Shown: piece by piece, positions 19,155-27,886 of the stretch
How the letters are laid out: the number at the start of each line of letters is the position of its first letter
Position numbering within the stretch: position 1 is the first letter of the stretch
Origin: Algoriphagus machipongonensis
GTDB lineage: Bacteria; Bacteroidota; Bacteroidia; Cytophagales; Cyclobacteriaceae
Length of the DNA: 64,000 bases
Reading direction: 5' to 3'
NCBI RefSeq assembly: GCF_000166275.1
Contig: NZ_CM001023.1
Location: 992,001 to 1,056,000 of the forward strand
Translations under genes and position numbers: made by a program
Notes under the pieces: generated by a model
Database searches by the model: none
Told to the model about the DNA's origin: nothing
Seen by the model: the letters and a program-made list of their open reading frames with translations, nothing else

Positions 19155-20447
19155 TCACTTTACTTCAAAACTTACTCTTCTAGCCATCTGCCTAGCATCT
19201 GCAGAAGATTTGTCTACACTAGTATCTTCTCCATAACCTTTAAAACTTAATCTCGAGGCATCAATTCCTGTAGCAATTAGAAGGTCATAAACCGCTTTGG
19301 CTCTTTTTTCTGAAAGTTGGATATTATAATCTTCTGACCCTAGCTCATCTGCGTATCCTTTTATTTCAACTGATACTCCCGGGTTCTTTTTCAGGAAGTT
19401 GGCAACATAATCAGCTGCGCTAGCGGAATAAGCCAGAGGCTTAGAGCTATCAAAAGCATAATAAACATTGACATAGCCCTCATTGATGGCTTCCTTGAAG
19501 TAATCAACCTGCTGAACAGTTTCTTTTATTGGACAACCCTTTGATGATGCTGGACCAGGTACGAAAGGACATTCATCTAAATGATCTGGGGTCCCATCAC
19601 CATCTGAATCAAGAGTTTGACCAGAAGTATTAACTCTTGCTCCCACAGGAGTATTTGCCTCTTTATCTAAGTAATCAGGAATTCCGTCTCCATCACTGTC
19701 TTTCAACATATCTTTAATCCCATTGATTTGCATGGCAAGTTCATCTTTGGTTACATATTTATCTTCTTCAATAAACCAATCGGCATGCTCATCAGCTTTT
19801 CCTAGATAAACATTTAAGCCTATTGTTCCAGACCACCATGTGCCTGTCGCGTGAACGTATGGAATCTCAGGAGCATCAGGCCTTCCAGGAGATATAAAGT
19901 CATTACCGTCAAAGGTGTAGCGCTGTCTACCATTGACTATTAGTGAAGTGTTACCTGTCAATGATATTCTATCCGACAATTTATATAGTAAGGAAACTCC
20001 TGTATTAATGGAATAAACATAATCTGGGTCAAAGTCTCCAATAGGGCGTGTGTCTTGTTTCAAATATCCAAATCCAGGTCCAAAATAGCCTAATAGACCT
20101 AATTTATTGGAGAATGATTCAAAATTTAAAACCCTTGCCAGATTGACAACTCCCTCGAAACTTACGTTGATATAGTTGGAATTAAATTCAGGGCTTTTGT
20201 CTTTGACTTCTGAAAATGAGCCAAAACCAAATTTTCCTTTCACTCCATACTTACTATTTAGCATATAACGAAGGCCCAGTTCCCCATGACCTAAATTTAG
20301 CGTGGGACTGTAATAACCTTGCGTCAAAGGACCCATTGATTTGTTGAAGCCATATCCAGCTTCTAAGGACCATTTGTTGAAATCTGATTGGGCGTATGTG
20401 GTGATACCCAGGCTAAAGAAAGCTAAAGCCAGCAGAGTTTTTTTCAT
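19155..20447 (-). CDS. OmpA family outer-membrane protein with type-3 repeats (copy 2)
   Basis: 430 residues: signal peptide (MKKTLLALAFFSLGITTYA), an N-terminal barrel of about 210 residues, two calcium-binding thrombospondin type-3 repeats (DSDGDGIPDYLDKE and DSDGDGTPDHLDECP), then a C-terminal OmpA domain that binds peptidoglycan (NVYYAFDSSKPL ... GYADELGSEDYN ... SEKRAKAVYDLL). It anchors the outer membrane to the wall. It is a close paralogue of the next gene upstream, above all in the C-terminal half. A -7 box (TACTTTTG, complement of 20473-20480 region) suggests its own promoter, and a terminator separates the two copies. Confidence 0.94.
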   Translation of the reverse strand: MKKTLLALAFFSLGITTYAQSDFNKWSLEAGYGFNKSMGPLTQGYYSPTLNLGHGELGLRYMLNSKYGVKGKFGFGSFSEVKDKSPEFNSNYINVSFEGVVNLARVLNFESFSNKLGLLGYFGPGFGYLKQDTRPIGDFDPDYVYSINTGVSLLYKLSDRISLTGNTSLIVNGRQRYTFDGNDFISPGRPDAPEIPYVHATGTWWSGTIGLNVYLGKADEHADWFIEEDKYVTKDELAMQINGIKDMLKDSDGDGIPDYLDKEANTPVGARVNTSGQTLDSDGDGTPDHLDECPFVPGPASSKGCPIKETVQQVDYFKEAINEGYVNVYYAFDSSKPLAYSASAADYVANFLKKNPGVSVEIKGYADELGSEDYNIQLSEKRAKAVYDLLIATGIDASRLSFKGYGEDTSVDKSSADARQMARRVSFEVK

Positions 20448-20515
20448 GAAAATTTGAATTTTGGGTGTGGCCGCAAAAGTAGAAAAAATCGTTCCAAATT
20501 TTCATGAATTGGGAG

Positions 20516-20545
20516 CAAAAAAAAAGCCCGGAATAACCGGGCTTT
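20516..20545 (-). terminator. terminator between the OmpA paralogues
   Basis: AAAGCCCGG (20523-20531), loop AATAA, CCGGGCTTT (20537-20545). On the minus strand the stem runs into nine or more T. It ends transcription of the first OmpA gene before the second. Confidence 0.92.
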
Positions 20546-20567
20546 AAATATTGATATTAAGTGGAGC

Positions 20568-21848
20568 TTATTTTACTTCGAAACTTGCTCTTCTTGCCAT
20601 TTGTCTTGCGTCAGCAGAAGACTTATCTACACTAGTATCTTCTCCGTAACCTTTGTAAGAAAGTCTTGATCCGTCTACACCTGAAGCGATCAATAGATCA
20701 TAAACAGCTTTCGCTCTTCTTTCAGAAAGTTTCATGTTATAATCTTCTGGACCTAATTCATCCGCATAACCTTTAACTTCTACATTTACACCTGGGTTCT
20801 TCTTCATGAAGTTAGCTACATAATTTGCAGCACTTGTAGAGTAACCTAGTGGCTTATCGCTATCAAATGCATAGTATACGTTGATGTAACCGTCATTGAT
20901 TGCTTTCTGTAAGAAGTCAACTTGTTCTACAACTTCCTCAACTGGACATCCATTAGTAGATGCTGGGCCAGGAAGGAATGGGCATTCGTCCATGTGATCA
21001 GGAGTACCGTCACCGTCGGAGTCCATAGTAGTACCTTGAGAGTTAACTCTTGCTCCAGCTGGAGTGTTTGGCTCTTTATCTAAGTAATCAGGTACACCGT
21101 CACCGTCAGAATCTTTCAACATATCTTTGATACCATTGATCTGAGAAGCTAACTCTTCTTTAGTAGCATACTTGTCAGCAGCAATATACCAGTCAGCGTG
21201 CTCTTCAGCAGAACCTAAGTAGAACTGAAGTCCTAAAGTACCAGTCCACCATACACTATTCGCTCCGTAATATCCGTTACCAAGATCTGGTCTAAGTGCA
21301 GTAGCACCATCCCAAGTTACAGTCTGACGACCGTTAATGATAGCAGAGATATCACCTACTAAAGCTATGCTCTTACCAAGTTTTAATTGTGGAGTGAAAC
21401 CAACGATGAAATTATAAACATCATCAGTAAAGTCACTATAAAGATTTTCTTCTGGATTAACGTTTCCAATACCTGCACCACCGTGAACTAAAAGTCCAAC
21501 TGATCTAGTGAAAGATTCAAAGTTTAAAACTCGTCCAGCATTCATTACACCCTGAAGGTTCAGTCTGTAATATTTTGTGTCGAATGTAGGAGATTCGCCA
21601 TCTACTTCACTCATGGAACCAAATCCATAATCGAGCTTCATACCGAACTTTTCGTTGAACATGTAACGTGCACCGAAATCAATATGACCAAAGTTAGCAG
21701 TTGGTGAAAGGTAACCAGGAGTTAAAGGGGCCATTGGTTTGTTGACACCTCCGTTGATTTCCAAAGAGAATTTATCAAATTCCTTCTGGGCATTTGCGCT
21801 GATTGCCAAGGCACCAGCCATTAGTGTTGAGAGTATTAGTTTTTTCAT
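20568..21848 (-). CDS. OmpA family outer-membrane protein with type-3 repeats (copy 1)
   Basis: 426 residues with the same layout as its downstream paralogue: signal peptide (MKKLILSTLMAGALAISANA), barrel, DSDGDGVPDYLDKE and DSDGDGTPDHMDECP calcium repeats, and a C-terminal OmpA domain ending SADARQMARRASFEVK. The codon choice looks more biased than in most neighbours (frequent GTA, CCA, TCT and AAC codons), as expected for a highly expressed structural protein. Two TAnnTTTG boxes lie upstream. It probably is one of the major outer-membrane proteins of this organism. Confidence 0.95.
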   Translation of the reverse strand: MKKLILSTLMAGALAISANAQKEFDKFSLEINGGVNKPMAPLTPGYLSPTANFGHIDFGARYMFNEKFGMKLDYGFGSMSEVDGESPTFDTKYYRLNLQGVMNAGRVLNFESFTRSVGLLVHGGAGIGNVNPEENLYSDFTDDVYNFIVGFTPQLKLGKSIALVGDISAIINGRQTVTWDGATALRPDLGNGYYGANSVWWTGTLGLQFYLGSAEEHADWYIAADKYATKEELASQINGIKDMLKDSDGDGVPDYLDKEPNTPAGARVNSQGTTMDSDGDGTPDHMDECPFLPGPASTNGCPVEEVVEQVDFLQKAINDGYINVYYAFDSDKPLGYSTSAANYVANFMKKNPGVNVEVKGYADELGPEDYNMKLSERRAKAVYDLLIASGVDGSRLSYKGYGEDTSVDKSSADARQMARRASFEVK

Positions 21849-21895
21849 AACAAAAAATTTTTGTTCAAATTTTAAGTGTTTGATTGATGTGATTA

Positions 21896-21924
21896 CAAAT
21901 TTAGAAACTTTTAACTTACTGCAA
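21896..21924 (-). promoter_or_regulatory. promoter of OmpA copy 1
   Basis: On the minus strand TTG (21924-21922), 18 bases, then TAAATTTG (21903-21896). A second exact -7 match, TAGATTTG followed by C, lies just upstream and overlaps this -33 box, so two start sites are possible. Confidence 0.55.
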
Positions 21925-22020
21925 ATCTAGCTGAATTATTTAATTCGCAATTCGGTAAAAGAAATATTTCCTAACAATTTTAGTGTTTATTACAAGATTT
22001 ACTACACAATTAATGCCAAA

Positions 22021-22929
22021 ATGAAAATATTAAATGATTTGCTAGCATTAACTGGAGTCTCCGGTGATGAAGCAAATACAGCTAAATTTATTAACGATTA
22101 TGTTGAAAAACGAAAGAATAGTTGGAAAGTTTTACCAAAAATTTATTCCGGGGAAAAATTTCATGACTGTATCCTACTAAAATTTGGAAATCCTGACATT
22201 GCAGTATTTGCCCATATAGACACAATTGGCTTTATGTCAAGGTATTATAATCAGTTGATCCCCGTGGGTGGTCCTGAGGTTATTCCAGGGACTAAAATTA
22301 TCGGAGAAGATAGTCTAGGAGAAATAAGATGTCAGGTCCAAGGGGATGAAGAGGGTATTTATCATGATTTTCCTCGAGGAGTAGATACTGGGACCTATTT
22401 TTCCTTTGAGCAGAACGTTAGAATAGATGAAGATTTTATCCAAGCAGCCTACCTGGATAATAGAATTGGAGTATATAATGCCTTAAAGCAATGTGAAACA
22501 ATTGAAAATGGTTGGATAGTTTTTTCCACCTATGAGGAGCATGGAGGAGGGAGCATGCCTTTCCTTTTGAGATTTATCCAAGAAACAGCACCCATAACCA
22601 AGGCTTTGGTTTCTGATATTACTTGGATTACAGATGGGGTGAAGCACCATGAAGGGGTTGTAATTTCAATTAGAGATAGATTGATTCCTAGAAGGAGCTT
22701 TTTAAATAGAGTTTTAGATTTGGCTAAGGAGAGTGAAATTCCTTTTCAATTAGAAGTAGAAGAGTCAGGGGGGAGTGATGGACGTGAAATCCAATTTTCA
22801 CCCTATGCAATTGATTGGTGTTTTATAGGTGCTGCAGAAGGTAACGTTCACTCTCCAGATGAAAAAGTGTCATTATCGGACATTGATTCGATGATAAGTT
22901 TATATAATTACCTACTCGCAAATCTTTAA
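22021..22929 (+). CDS. M42 family metallopeptidase (aminopeptidase-like)
   Basis: 302 residues with the M42/FrvX metal-binding pattern: AHIDTIG (H65, D67), YLDNRIG, catalytic pair in YEEHGGG, SDITW and the final VHSPDE. All ligands of a co-catalytic dimetal centre appear present. The short loop between H65 and YLDNR keeps a small dimerisation domain typical of the family. Likely a cytoplasmic aminopeptidase that trims peptides. It is followed closely by hpt (10 bases) and adk, and these three genes may be one operon. Confidence 0.85.
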   Translation: MKILNDLLALTGVSGDEANTAKFINDYVEKRKNSWKVLPKIYSGEKFHDCILLKFGNPDIAVFAHIDTIGFMSRYYNQLIPVGGPEVIPGTKIIGEDSLGEIRCQVQGDEEGIYHDFPRGVDTGTYFSFEQNVRIDEDFIQAAYLDNRIGVYNALKQCETIENGWIVFSTYEEHGGGSMPFLLRFIQETAPITKALVSDITWITDGVKHHEGVVISIRDRLIPRRSFLNRVLDLAKESEIPFQLEVEESGGSDGREIQFSPYAIDWCFIGAAEGNVHSPDEKVSLSDIDSMISLYNYLLANL

Positions 22930-22939
22930 AATTCGGAAA

Positions 22940-23476
22940 ATGTCTGTTCAGTTAAAGGATAAAAATTTCAAACCCTTTATCAATCGAAAACAAATTCAGG
23001 AGAGAATTTCTCAAATTGGGGCTGAAATATCTCAGAAGTATAAAGGTGAAGACCTTCTATTAATAGGTGTATTAAATGGTTCATTTATTTTTATGGCAGA
23101 TCTTTGCCGTGCAATTGACCTCCCTTTAGAATGCTCATTTGTTAAGATTAGCTCTTATCAAGGGACAGAAAGCACTGGAAAAGTAAAAACTTTGATTGGG
23201 TTGGGAGAAAATTTAACAGGTAAAAATATTCTAATTGTGGAAGATATAGTTGATACCGGAATCAGCATGAATCACATGCTAGAGCAGATTTCTGACTATA
23301 ATCCAGCAAATATTTCTATCGTTACCCTTCTCTATAAACCTGAGGCTTTTCAGTTTAATTATGCAATTGATTATGTGTGTTTTGAAATTCCCAATAAATT
23401 TGTCGTCGGCTACGGCCTTGATTATGATAGTTTGGGTAGAAATCTGCCGGAGATCTATCAGCATGATACTCCTTAA
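22940..23476 (+). CDS. hpt: hypoxanthine phosphoribosyltransferase
   Basis: 178 residues. The PRPP loop is VEDIVDTGISMNH; GVLNGSFIFMADL and FVVGYGLDYDSLGRNLPEIY are also typical. It salvages hypoxanthine and guanine to IMP and GMP. It lies between the M42 peptidase and adk with gaps of 10 and 3 bases. Confidence 0.95.
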   Translation: MSVQLKDKNFKPFINRKQIQERISQIGAEISQKYKGEDLLLIGVLNGSFIFMADLCRAIDLPLECSFVKISSYQGTESTGKVKTLIGLGENLTGKNILIVEDIVDTGISMNHMLEQISDYNPANISIVTLLYKPEAFQFNYAIDYVCFEIPNKFVVGYGLDYDSLGRNLPEIYQHDTP

Positions 23477-23479
23477 TTA

Positions 23480-24064
23480 ATGAAATCAGGAATGTATAAC
23501 ATCGTATTATTTGGCCCTCCGGGTGCGGGCAAAGGCACCCAAAGTGAAAAATTAATTCAGAAATATGGATTGACCCATTTATCAACAGGGGATTTGTTCA
23601 GGAAACATTTGGGAGAAGGCACTGAGTTGGGGCTGCTTGCAAAGAAATACATGAACGAAGGTCATCTTGTGCCAGATGAAGTGGTGATTAAGATGGTGGA
23701 GGAGAAAATCAGCGAAACGAAAGATTCTAAAGGGTTCATTTTTGATGGGTTTCCTAGGACCACCGCTCAAGCTGAGGCTTTGGATAAGATGTTGTCGCAC
23801 CATGATCTGGTTATTTCTGGTATGATCGCCTTGGATGTCCCACAGGATGTTTTGAGAGAACGTATCAAGGAAAGAGGAAAGACTTCGAATAGAGCCGATG
23901 ATCAGGACGATGAGAAAATTAATACTCGAATTCAGGTTTATATGAATGAGACTTTACCAGTGGCTGGATACTATGAGCAGCAAGGTAAGTTTCAAAAAAT
24001 CAATGGAGTAGGTGAGATCGATGAGATTTTTAATCAGATCACTTCGGTAATTGATAGCTACTGA
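23480..24064 (+). CDS. adk: adenylate kinase
   Basis: 194 residues, the short form without the long LID insertion. P-loop GPPGAGKGT at residues 12-20, AMP-binding STGDLFRKH, FDGFPRTTAQAEAL, and the LID stretch RIKERGKTSNRADDQDD. It equilibrates AMP, ADP and ATP. The start could also be the internal ATG four codons later (MYNIVLFGPPG), which matches the usual N-terminus better. It starts 3 bases after hpt, so purine salvage and nucleotide balancing are co-expressed. Confidence 0.96.
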   Translation: MKSGMYNIVLFGPPGAGKGTQSEKLIQKYGLTHLSTGDLFRKHLGEGTELGLLAKKYMNEGHLVPDEVVIKMVEEKISETKDSKGFIFDGFPRTTAQAEALDKMLSHHDLVISGMIALDVPQDVLRERIKERGKTSNRADDQDDEKINTRIQVYMNETLPVAGYYEQQGKFQKINGVGEIDEIFNQITSVIDSY

Positions 24065-24079
24065 TTGCCTATAATTTCC

Positions 24080-24087
24080 TAATTTTG
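24080..24087 (+). promoter_or_regulatory. possible -7 promoter element of obg
   Basis: TAATTTTG followed by C fits the Bacteroidota -7 box, in the 73-base adk-obg gap. A start site near 24094 would place the hairpin at 24101-24121 inside the obg leader. No well-spaced -33 TTG is present. Confidence 0.4.
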
Positions 24088-24100
24088 CAATTCACAATTT

Positions 24101-24132
24101 GGCTAGGCTTCCAGCTTAGCCTTTTTTCTTTC
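24101..24132 (+). terminator. hairpin with T tract between adk and obg
   Basis: GGCTAGGCTTCCAGCTTAGCC folds on itself (GGCTAG with TTAGCC, inner GCT with AGC) and is followed by TTTTTTCTTTC. It may be the adk terminator. Its T tract ends only six bases before the obg ATG, so an attenuator role is also possible. Confidence 0.6.
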
Positions 24133-24137
24133 TAGAA

Positions 24138-25133
24138 ATGGCTGATTCTAATTTCATTGATTACGTAAAATTTTGTTCACGATCCGGAGCAGGAGGTGCA
24201 GGTTCTTTGCATTTCCGCAGGGAAAAGCATGTTCCTAAAGGAGGCCCAGATGGAGGTGACGGTGGACGCGGTGGTCATATTATATTAAGAGGAAATGCAC
24301 AGCACTGGACACTTCTTCATTTAAAATATAAAAAACATGTCATTGCTGAATCAGGAAAAGGTGGAGAAGGTGGTCGAAGGAAAGGAGCAGATGGGAAGGA
24401 TATTATTTTAGATGTTCCTTTGGGTACAGTGGCCAAAGATGCAGAAACCGGTGAAAAGAGATGTGAAATCACAGAAGACGGTCAAGAAGTTATCCTGACC
24501 AAAGGAGGTAGAGGAGGTCTTGGAAATGATCATTTCAAAACTTCCACCAATCAAGCCCCACATTACTCCCAACCCGGAGAAGAAGGGATTGAGGAATGGA
24601 TTATTCTTGAATTAAAATTACTTGCCGACGTAGGATTAGTAGGTTTTCCAAATGCAGGAAAGAGTACTTTGCTTTCTTCTATTTCAGCAGCCAAGCCTGA
24701 GATAGGAGATTACCCTTTTACTACGCTCGTTCCAAATTTGGGTGTGGTTGGTTATCGAGATGATAAATCATTCGTGATGGCGGATATCCCAGGAATCATT
24801 GAAGGAGCATCGGAAGGGAAAGGACTTGGGATTAGATTTTTGAGGCATATAGAAAGGAATTCTATCCTATTATTTATGGTGCCTGTAGATGCTCCAAGTA
24901 TCCAGGAGCAATACCAGATATTGTTAGGTGAATTGGAAAAGTATAATCCTGAACTTTTGGATAAGCAAAGAATACTGGCTGTCTCAAAATCAGATATGCT
25001 GGACGAGGAGCTCATGGGTGAAATGAAGTCAGATTTACCGGAAGGCGTCCCTTACGTTTTCATTTCTTCTGTCAGTCAATTTAACCTAGATAAGTTGAAA
25101 GATCTGATTTGGCAGGCAATTCACCAGTCTTAA
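24138..25133 (+). CDS. obg: GTPase Obg/CgtA
   Basis: 331 residues: N-terminal glycine-rich Obg fold ([20 protein letters not shown], then many GG turns to about residue 155), followed by the G domain with G1 [10 protein letters not shown]3 [17 protein letters not shown]4 SKSD and G5 ISS. It acts in late 50S ribosome assembly and stress response. It lacks the variable C-terminal extension seen in some lineages. The T tract of the preceding hairpin stops just before its start codon. Confidence 0.96.
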   Translation: MADSNFIDYVKFCSRSGAGGAGSLHFRREKHVPKGGPDGGDGGRGGHIILRGNAQHWTLLHLKYKKHVIAESGKGGEGGRRKGADGKDIILDVPLGTVAKDAETGEKRCEITEDGQEVILTKGGRGGLGNDHFKTSTNQAPHYSQPGEEGIEEWIILELKLLADVGLVGFPNAGKSTLLSSISAAKPEIGDYPFTTLVPNLGVVGYRDDKSFVMADIPGIIEGASEGKGLGIRFLRHIERNSILLFMVPVDAPSIQEQYQILLGELEKYNPELLDKQRILAVSKSDMLDEELMGEMKSDLPEGVPYVFISSVSQFNLDKLKDLIWQAIHQS

Positions 25134-25208
25134 AGTGTCAGATTGTCAGTTTAGAAAGGATGGCAACAATATTGTTAAAATGCTGGAGCCAACTATTGCA
25201 AAATATTT

Positions 25209-25781
25209 ATGAAAAATAAAGAACAAGTGGATAAGGAACTAGATCAAGCAGAGGAGCAGCTAGTAAAAGAAACACAAGAAGCACAGGAAAACGAAGAAGC
25301 GAAAGCTGAATCGAATGAAGAAAATGTTTCGGCAGTAGATAAACTTGAAGCTGAAAATGCTGAGTTGAAGAATAAGTATTTGAGGTTGTATTCTGATTTT
25401 GAAAACTTCAGAAAAAGAACTTCAAAAGAGAGGTTGGATTTAATCACCAACGCTTCTGAGGAAGTTTTAAGAGAACTTATTCCTGTGGTAGATGATTTTG
25501 AGCGTGCTTTTAAAGTGAATGAAACGGAAGAAGATGCTTCTAAGATCAGAGAAGGTAACCAATTGATCTTTCATAAATTGCTTAAAATCCTTGAGAATAA
25601 AGGACTTAAAGTGATGGATGATTTAGTAGGAAAGCCTTTTGATGCAGATACTCAAGAGGCAATTTCTCAAATTCCTGCTCCAAATGAGGAAATGAAGGGA
25701 AAGGTAATCGATGTAGTAGAAAAAGGTTATACACTAGGAGACAAAGTAGTACGCTTTGCGAAAGTGGTAACGGGAGCTTAA
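25209..25781 (+). CDS. grpE: nucleotide exchange factor GrpE
   Basis: 190 residues. A very acidic Glu/Lys/Gln-rich coiled coil fills the first 60 residues. The conserved part contains LRLYSDFENFRKRTSKERLD, LIPVVDDFERAF and VVEKGYTLGDKVVRFAKV. It releases ADP from DnaK. dnaJ begins 7 bases downstream, so the two cochaperones are co-expressed; dnaK is not in the window. Upstream (25137-25150) there are two TGTCAG direct repeats whose role is unknown. No CIRCE element was seen. Confidence 0.95.
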   Translation: MKNKEQVDKELDQAEEQLVKETQEAQENEEAKAESNEENVSAVDKLEAENAELKNKYLRLYSDFENFRKRTSKERLDLITNASEEVLRELIPVVDDFERAFKVNETEEDASKIREGNQLIFHKLLKILENKGLKVMDDLVGKPFDADTQEAISQIPAPNEEMKGKVIDVVEKGYTLGDKVVRFAKVVTGA

Positions 25782-25788
25782 TTAAATT

Positions 25789-26901
25789 ATGGCAAAAAGA
25801 GATTATTACGAAGTATTAGGTGTGTCTAAGTCGGCCTCTCCGGAGGAGATCAAAAAAGCATACCGTAAACTGGCAATAAAGTATCACCCAGATAAAAATC
25901 CTGACAATCCTGAGGCAGAGGATAAATTCAAGGAAGCTGCGGAAGCCTACGAAGTCCTAAGTAACCAGGAAAAGCGTCAGCGCTATGATCAATTTGGTCA
26001 TCAGGGCGTTTCTGGAAACGGTGGCTACGGAGGTGGAGGTATGAATATGGATGATATCTTCTCTCAATTTGGTGATATTTTCGGTGGAGGAGGATTTGGT
26101 TCTTTCTTCAGTGGAGGAGCTGGTGGCGGAGGTCGCCGAACCAAAAAAGGAACAAACCTTCGCGTCAAGCTTAAACTCAACCTTGCAGAAATTGCAAATG
26201 GAGTTGAGAAAAAAATAAAGGTTAAAAGACATGTCGTTGCTCAAGGGGTGACATTTAAATCATGTTCTACTTGTCAAGGAAGCGGTCAGATCAAAAAGGT
26301 AGTCAATACGATGCTTGGTCAGATGGTTTCAGCAAGTACCTGTGGAGTTTGTGGTGGTAGTGGTCAAATAGTTGACAAAAAGCCAGCAGATGCAGATTCC
26401 AGAGGTTTGATCGTAAAAGAGGAGGTGATCTCTATCAACATTCCTGGAGGAGTAGCTGAAGGCATGCAGTTGAGTATGTCCGGAAAAGGAAATGAAATTC
26501 CAGGAGGAATAGCCGGAGACCTTTTGATCGTCATCGAGGAGGTAGAAGATCAAATTTTACAAAGAGATGGCAATAATGTCATTTATGATCTTTACGTTTC
26601 ATTCATCGATGCAGCTTTGGGTGCTTCTGTAGAAGTTCCTACGATCGAGGGAAAAGTAAAAATTAAAATTGATGCTGGAACCCAAAGTGGTAAAATGCTT
26701 CGATTGAAAGGAAAAGGGATCAAAGATATCAATGGCTACAGCCGCGGTGATCAACTGATCATGGTGAACGTGTGGACACCAACACATTTGAGTAAGGAAG
26801 AAAAACAATCTTTGGAAAGTCTGAAAGATTCAGAAAATTTCAGGCCTGACCCAGGGAAATCGGATAAAACCTTTTTCGATAAGATGAAGGAGTTCTTTTA
26901 A
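25789..26901 (+). CDS. dnaJ: chaperone DnaJ
   Basis: 370 residues. The J domain holds HPD ([10 protein letters not shown]) near residue 33, followed by a Gly/Phe-rich linker (about 75-120) and the C-terminal client-binding domains. The zinc region has only two CxxCxGxG repeats (CSTCQGSG and CGVCGGSG) instead of the usual four, so only one zinc can be bound. I associate this reduced form with Bacteroidota DnaJ proteins. It stimulates DnaK ATPase. A terminator follows 10 bases after the stop. Confidence 0.95.
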   Translation: MAKRDYYEVLGVSKSASPEEIKKAYRKLAIKYHPDKNPDNPEAEDKFKEAAEAYEVLSNQEKRQRYDQFGHQGVSGNGGYGGGGMNMDDIFSQFGDIFGGGGFGSFFSGGAGGGGRRTKKGTNLRVKLKLNLAEIANGVEKKIKVKRHVVAQGVTFKSCSTCQGSGQIKKVVNTMLGQMVSASTCGVCGGSGQIVDKKPADADSRGLIVKEEVISINIPGGVAEGMQLSMSGKGNEIPGGIAGDLLIVIEEVEDQILQRDGNNVIYDLYVSFIDAALGASVEVPTIEGKVKIKIDAGTQSGKMLRLKGKGIKDINGYSRGDQLIMVNVWTPTHLSKEEKQSLESLKDSENFRPDPGKSDKTFFDKMKEFF

Positions 26902-26911
26902 AAAATCAATT

Positions 26912-26938
26912 AGCCAGAATCATTTCTGGCTTTTTTTA
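26912..26938 (+). terminator. terminator of grpE-dnaJ
   Basis: AGCCAGAA-TCAT-TTCTGGCT is a perfect 8-bp stem with a 4-base loop, followed by a run of seven more T. Confidence 0.92.
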
Positions 26939-26981
26939 TATTTTTAAAAACCTTTTGAAAGCCTCCCCGTAACTTATCCGT

Positions 26982-27869
26982 ATGCTTAAAAAATTGTGTC
27001 TACTGTTTCTCGGAGTTTTTGGATGGGTAGGTGTGAACAAGGCACAGCTTGTAAAAGAGTTTAAAGTCACTGATACAAAGGGGTTTGAGATGGTAAATCT
27101 CGGATTCTCTACTTATAAAAGCACCACTCATCTTAAAAGGATCAAGTCCATGGAGCCTCTCTATATCCATGGTCACCTCCAGAAAACGAATATTCTTCCG
27201 GTTTTTTCTCAAGAAATTAAAAATAATCTTCTTGAGGCTTCTTTGGTGCACAAAAACGTAGAAGCAGATAACCTAGGTAAAAGCATTACTTCCAAGTTAT
27301 TTTCGGGTAGCAAAGATGATTTTGATCATACCTGGGATCTTGGCTTAGCTTCCAATTTTCTGTACAACTTGGATTTTACCCTAGGGATGGGGAAAGCCGA
27401 GTTTGATTTGGCACAACTCCCCATCAGTAAGATGAAAGTGAAAAGTGCCAGCGCAGACGTGTTAATTCATTATGGCACAAGAGACCCCAATCAAGTCCAA
27501 ATGGACACCCTTTTGGTAACTCTGAATATGGGATCAGTAAAACTAAATGATATCAATTTTTCGAATGCTAGAAAAATGATCTTTGAGGTTAACTATGGTT
27601 CATTGGATCTTAATTTTTCCGAAGCCATGCCTTCCAAGTGCCAAGTAATTGCTGCCGTGGGAGCTGGAACACTCAATTTACTCTTGCCGGATGAATCCAA
27701 CCCCGTAAAGATTAGAGTGAAAACTACTGCCATGTGTCGAACCACTCTTCCCAAATATTTGAAATCTATCGATGAGCATACTTATATTACCAAAGGCTAT
27801 AAAGAATCTGATCCACGATTGCTCGAATTGATCGTTGACGTGGGTGTAGGATCTTTAACGATTGAATAG
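26982..27869 (+). CDS. secreted toastrack-like beta protein of unknown function
   Basis: 295 residues with a signal peptide (MLKKLCLLFLGVFGWVGVNKA-Q). The C-terminal half repeats a short strand pattern with glycine turns: LGMGKAEFDL, LNMGSVKLND, VNYGSLDLNF, VGAGTLNLLLP and VGVGSLTIE. Such rungs are typical of LiaF/toastrack-type beta folds near the cell envelope. No catalytic motif is visible. An ABC exporter pair follows after 17 bases, so it may be part of an envelope-stress or export operon, but this is inference from position only. Confidence 0.75.
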   Translation: MLKKLCLLFLGVFGWVGVNKAQLVKEFKVTDTKGFEMVNLGFSTYKSTTHLKRIKSMEPLYIHGHLQKTNILPVFSQEIKNNLLEASLVHKNVEADNLGKSITSKLFSGSKDDFDHTWDLGLASNFLYNLDFTLGMGKAEFDLAQLPISKMKVKSASADVLIHYGTRDPNQVQMDTLLVTLNMGSVKLNDINFSNARKMIFEVNYGSLDLNFSEAMPSKCQVIAAVGAGTLNLLLPDESNPVKIRVKTTAMCRTTLPKYLKSIDEHTYITKGYKESDPRLLELIVDVGVGSLTIE

Positions 27870-27886
27870 AATAGTTTTTTGCCTTT

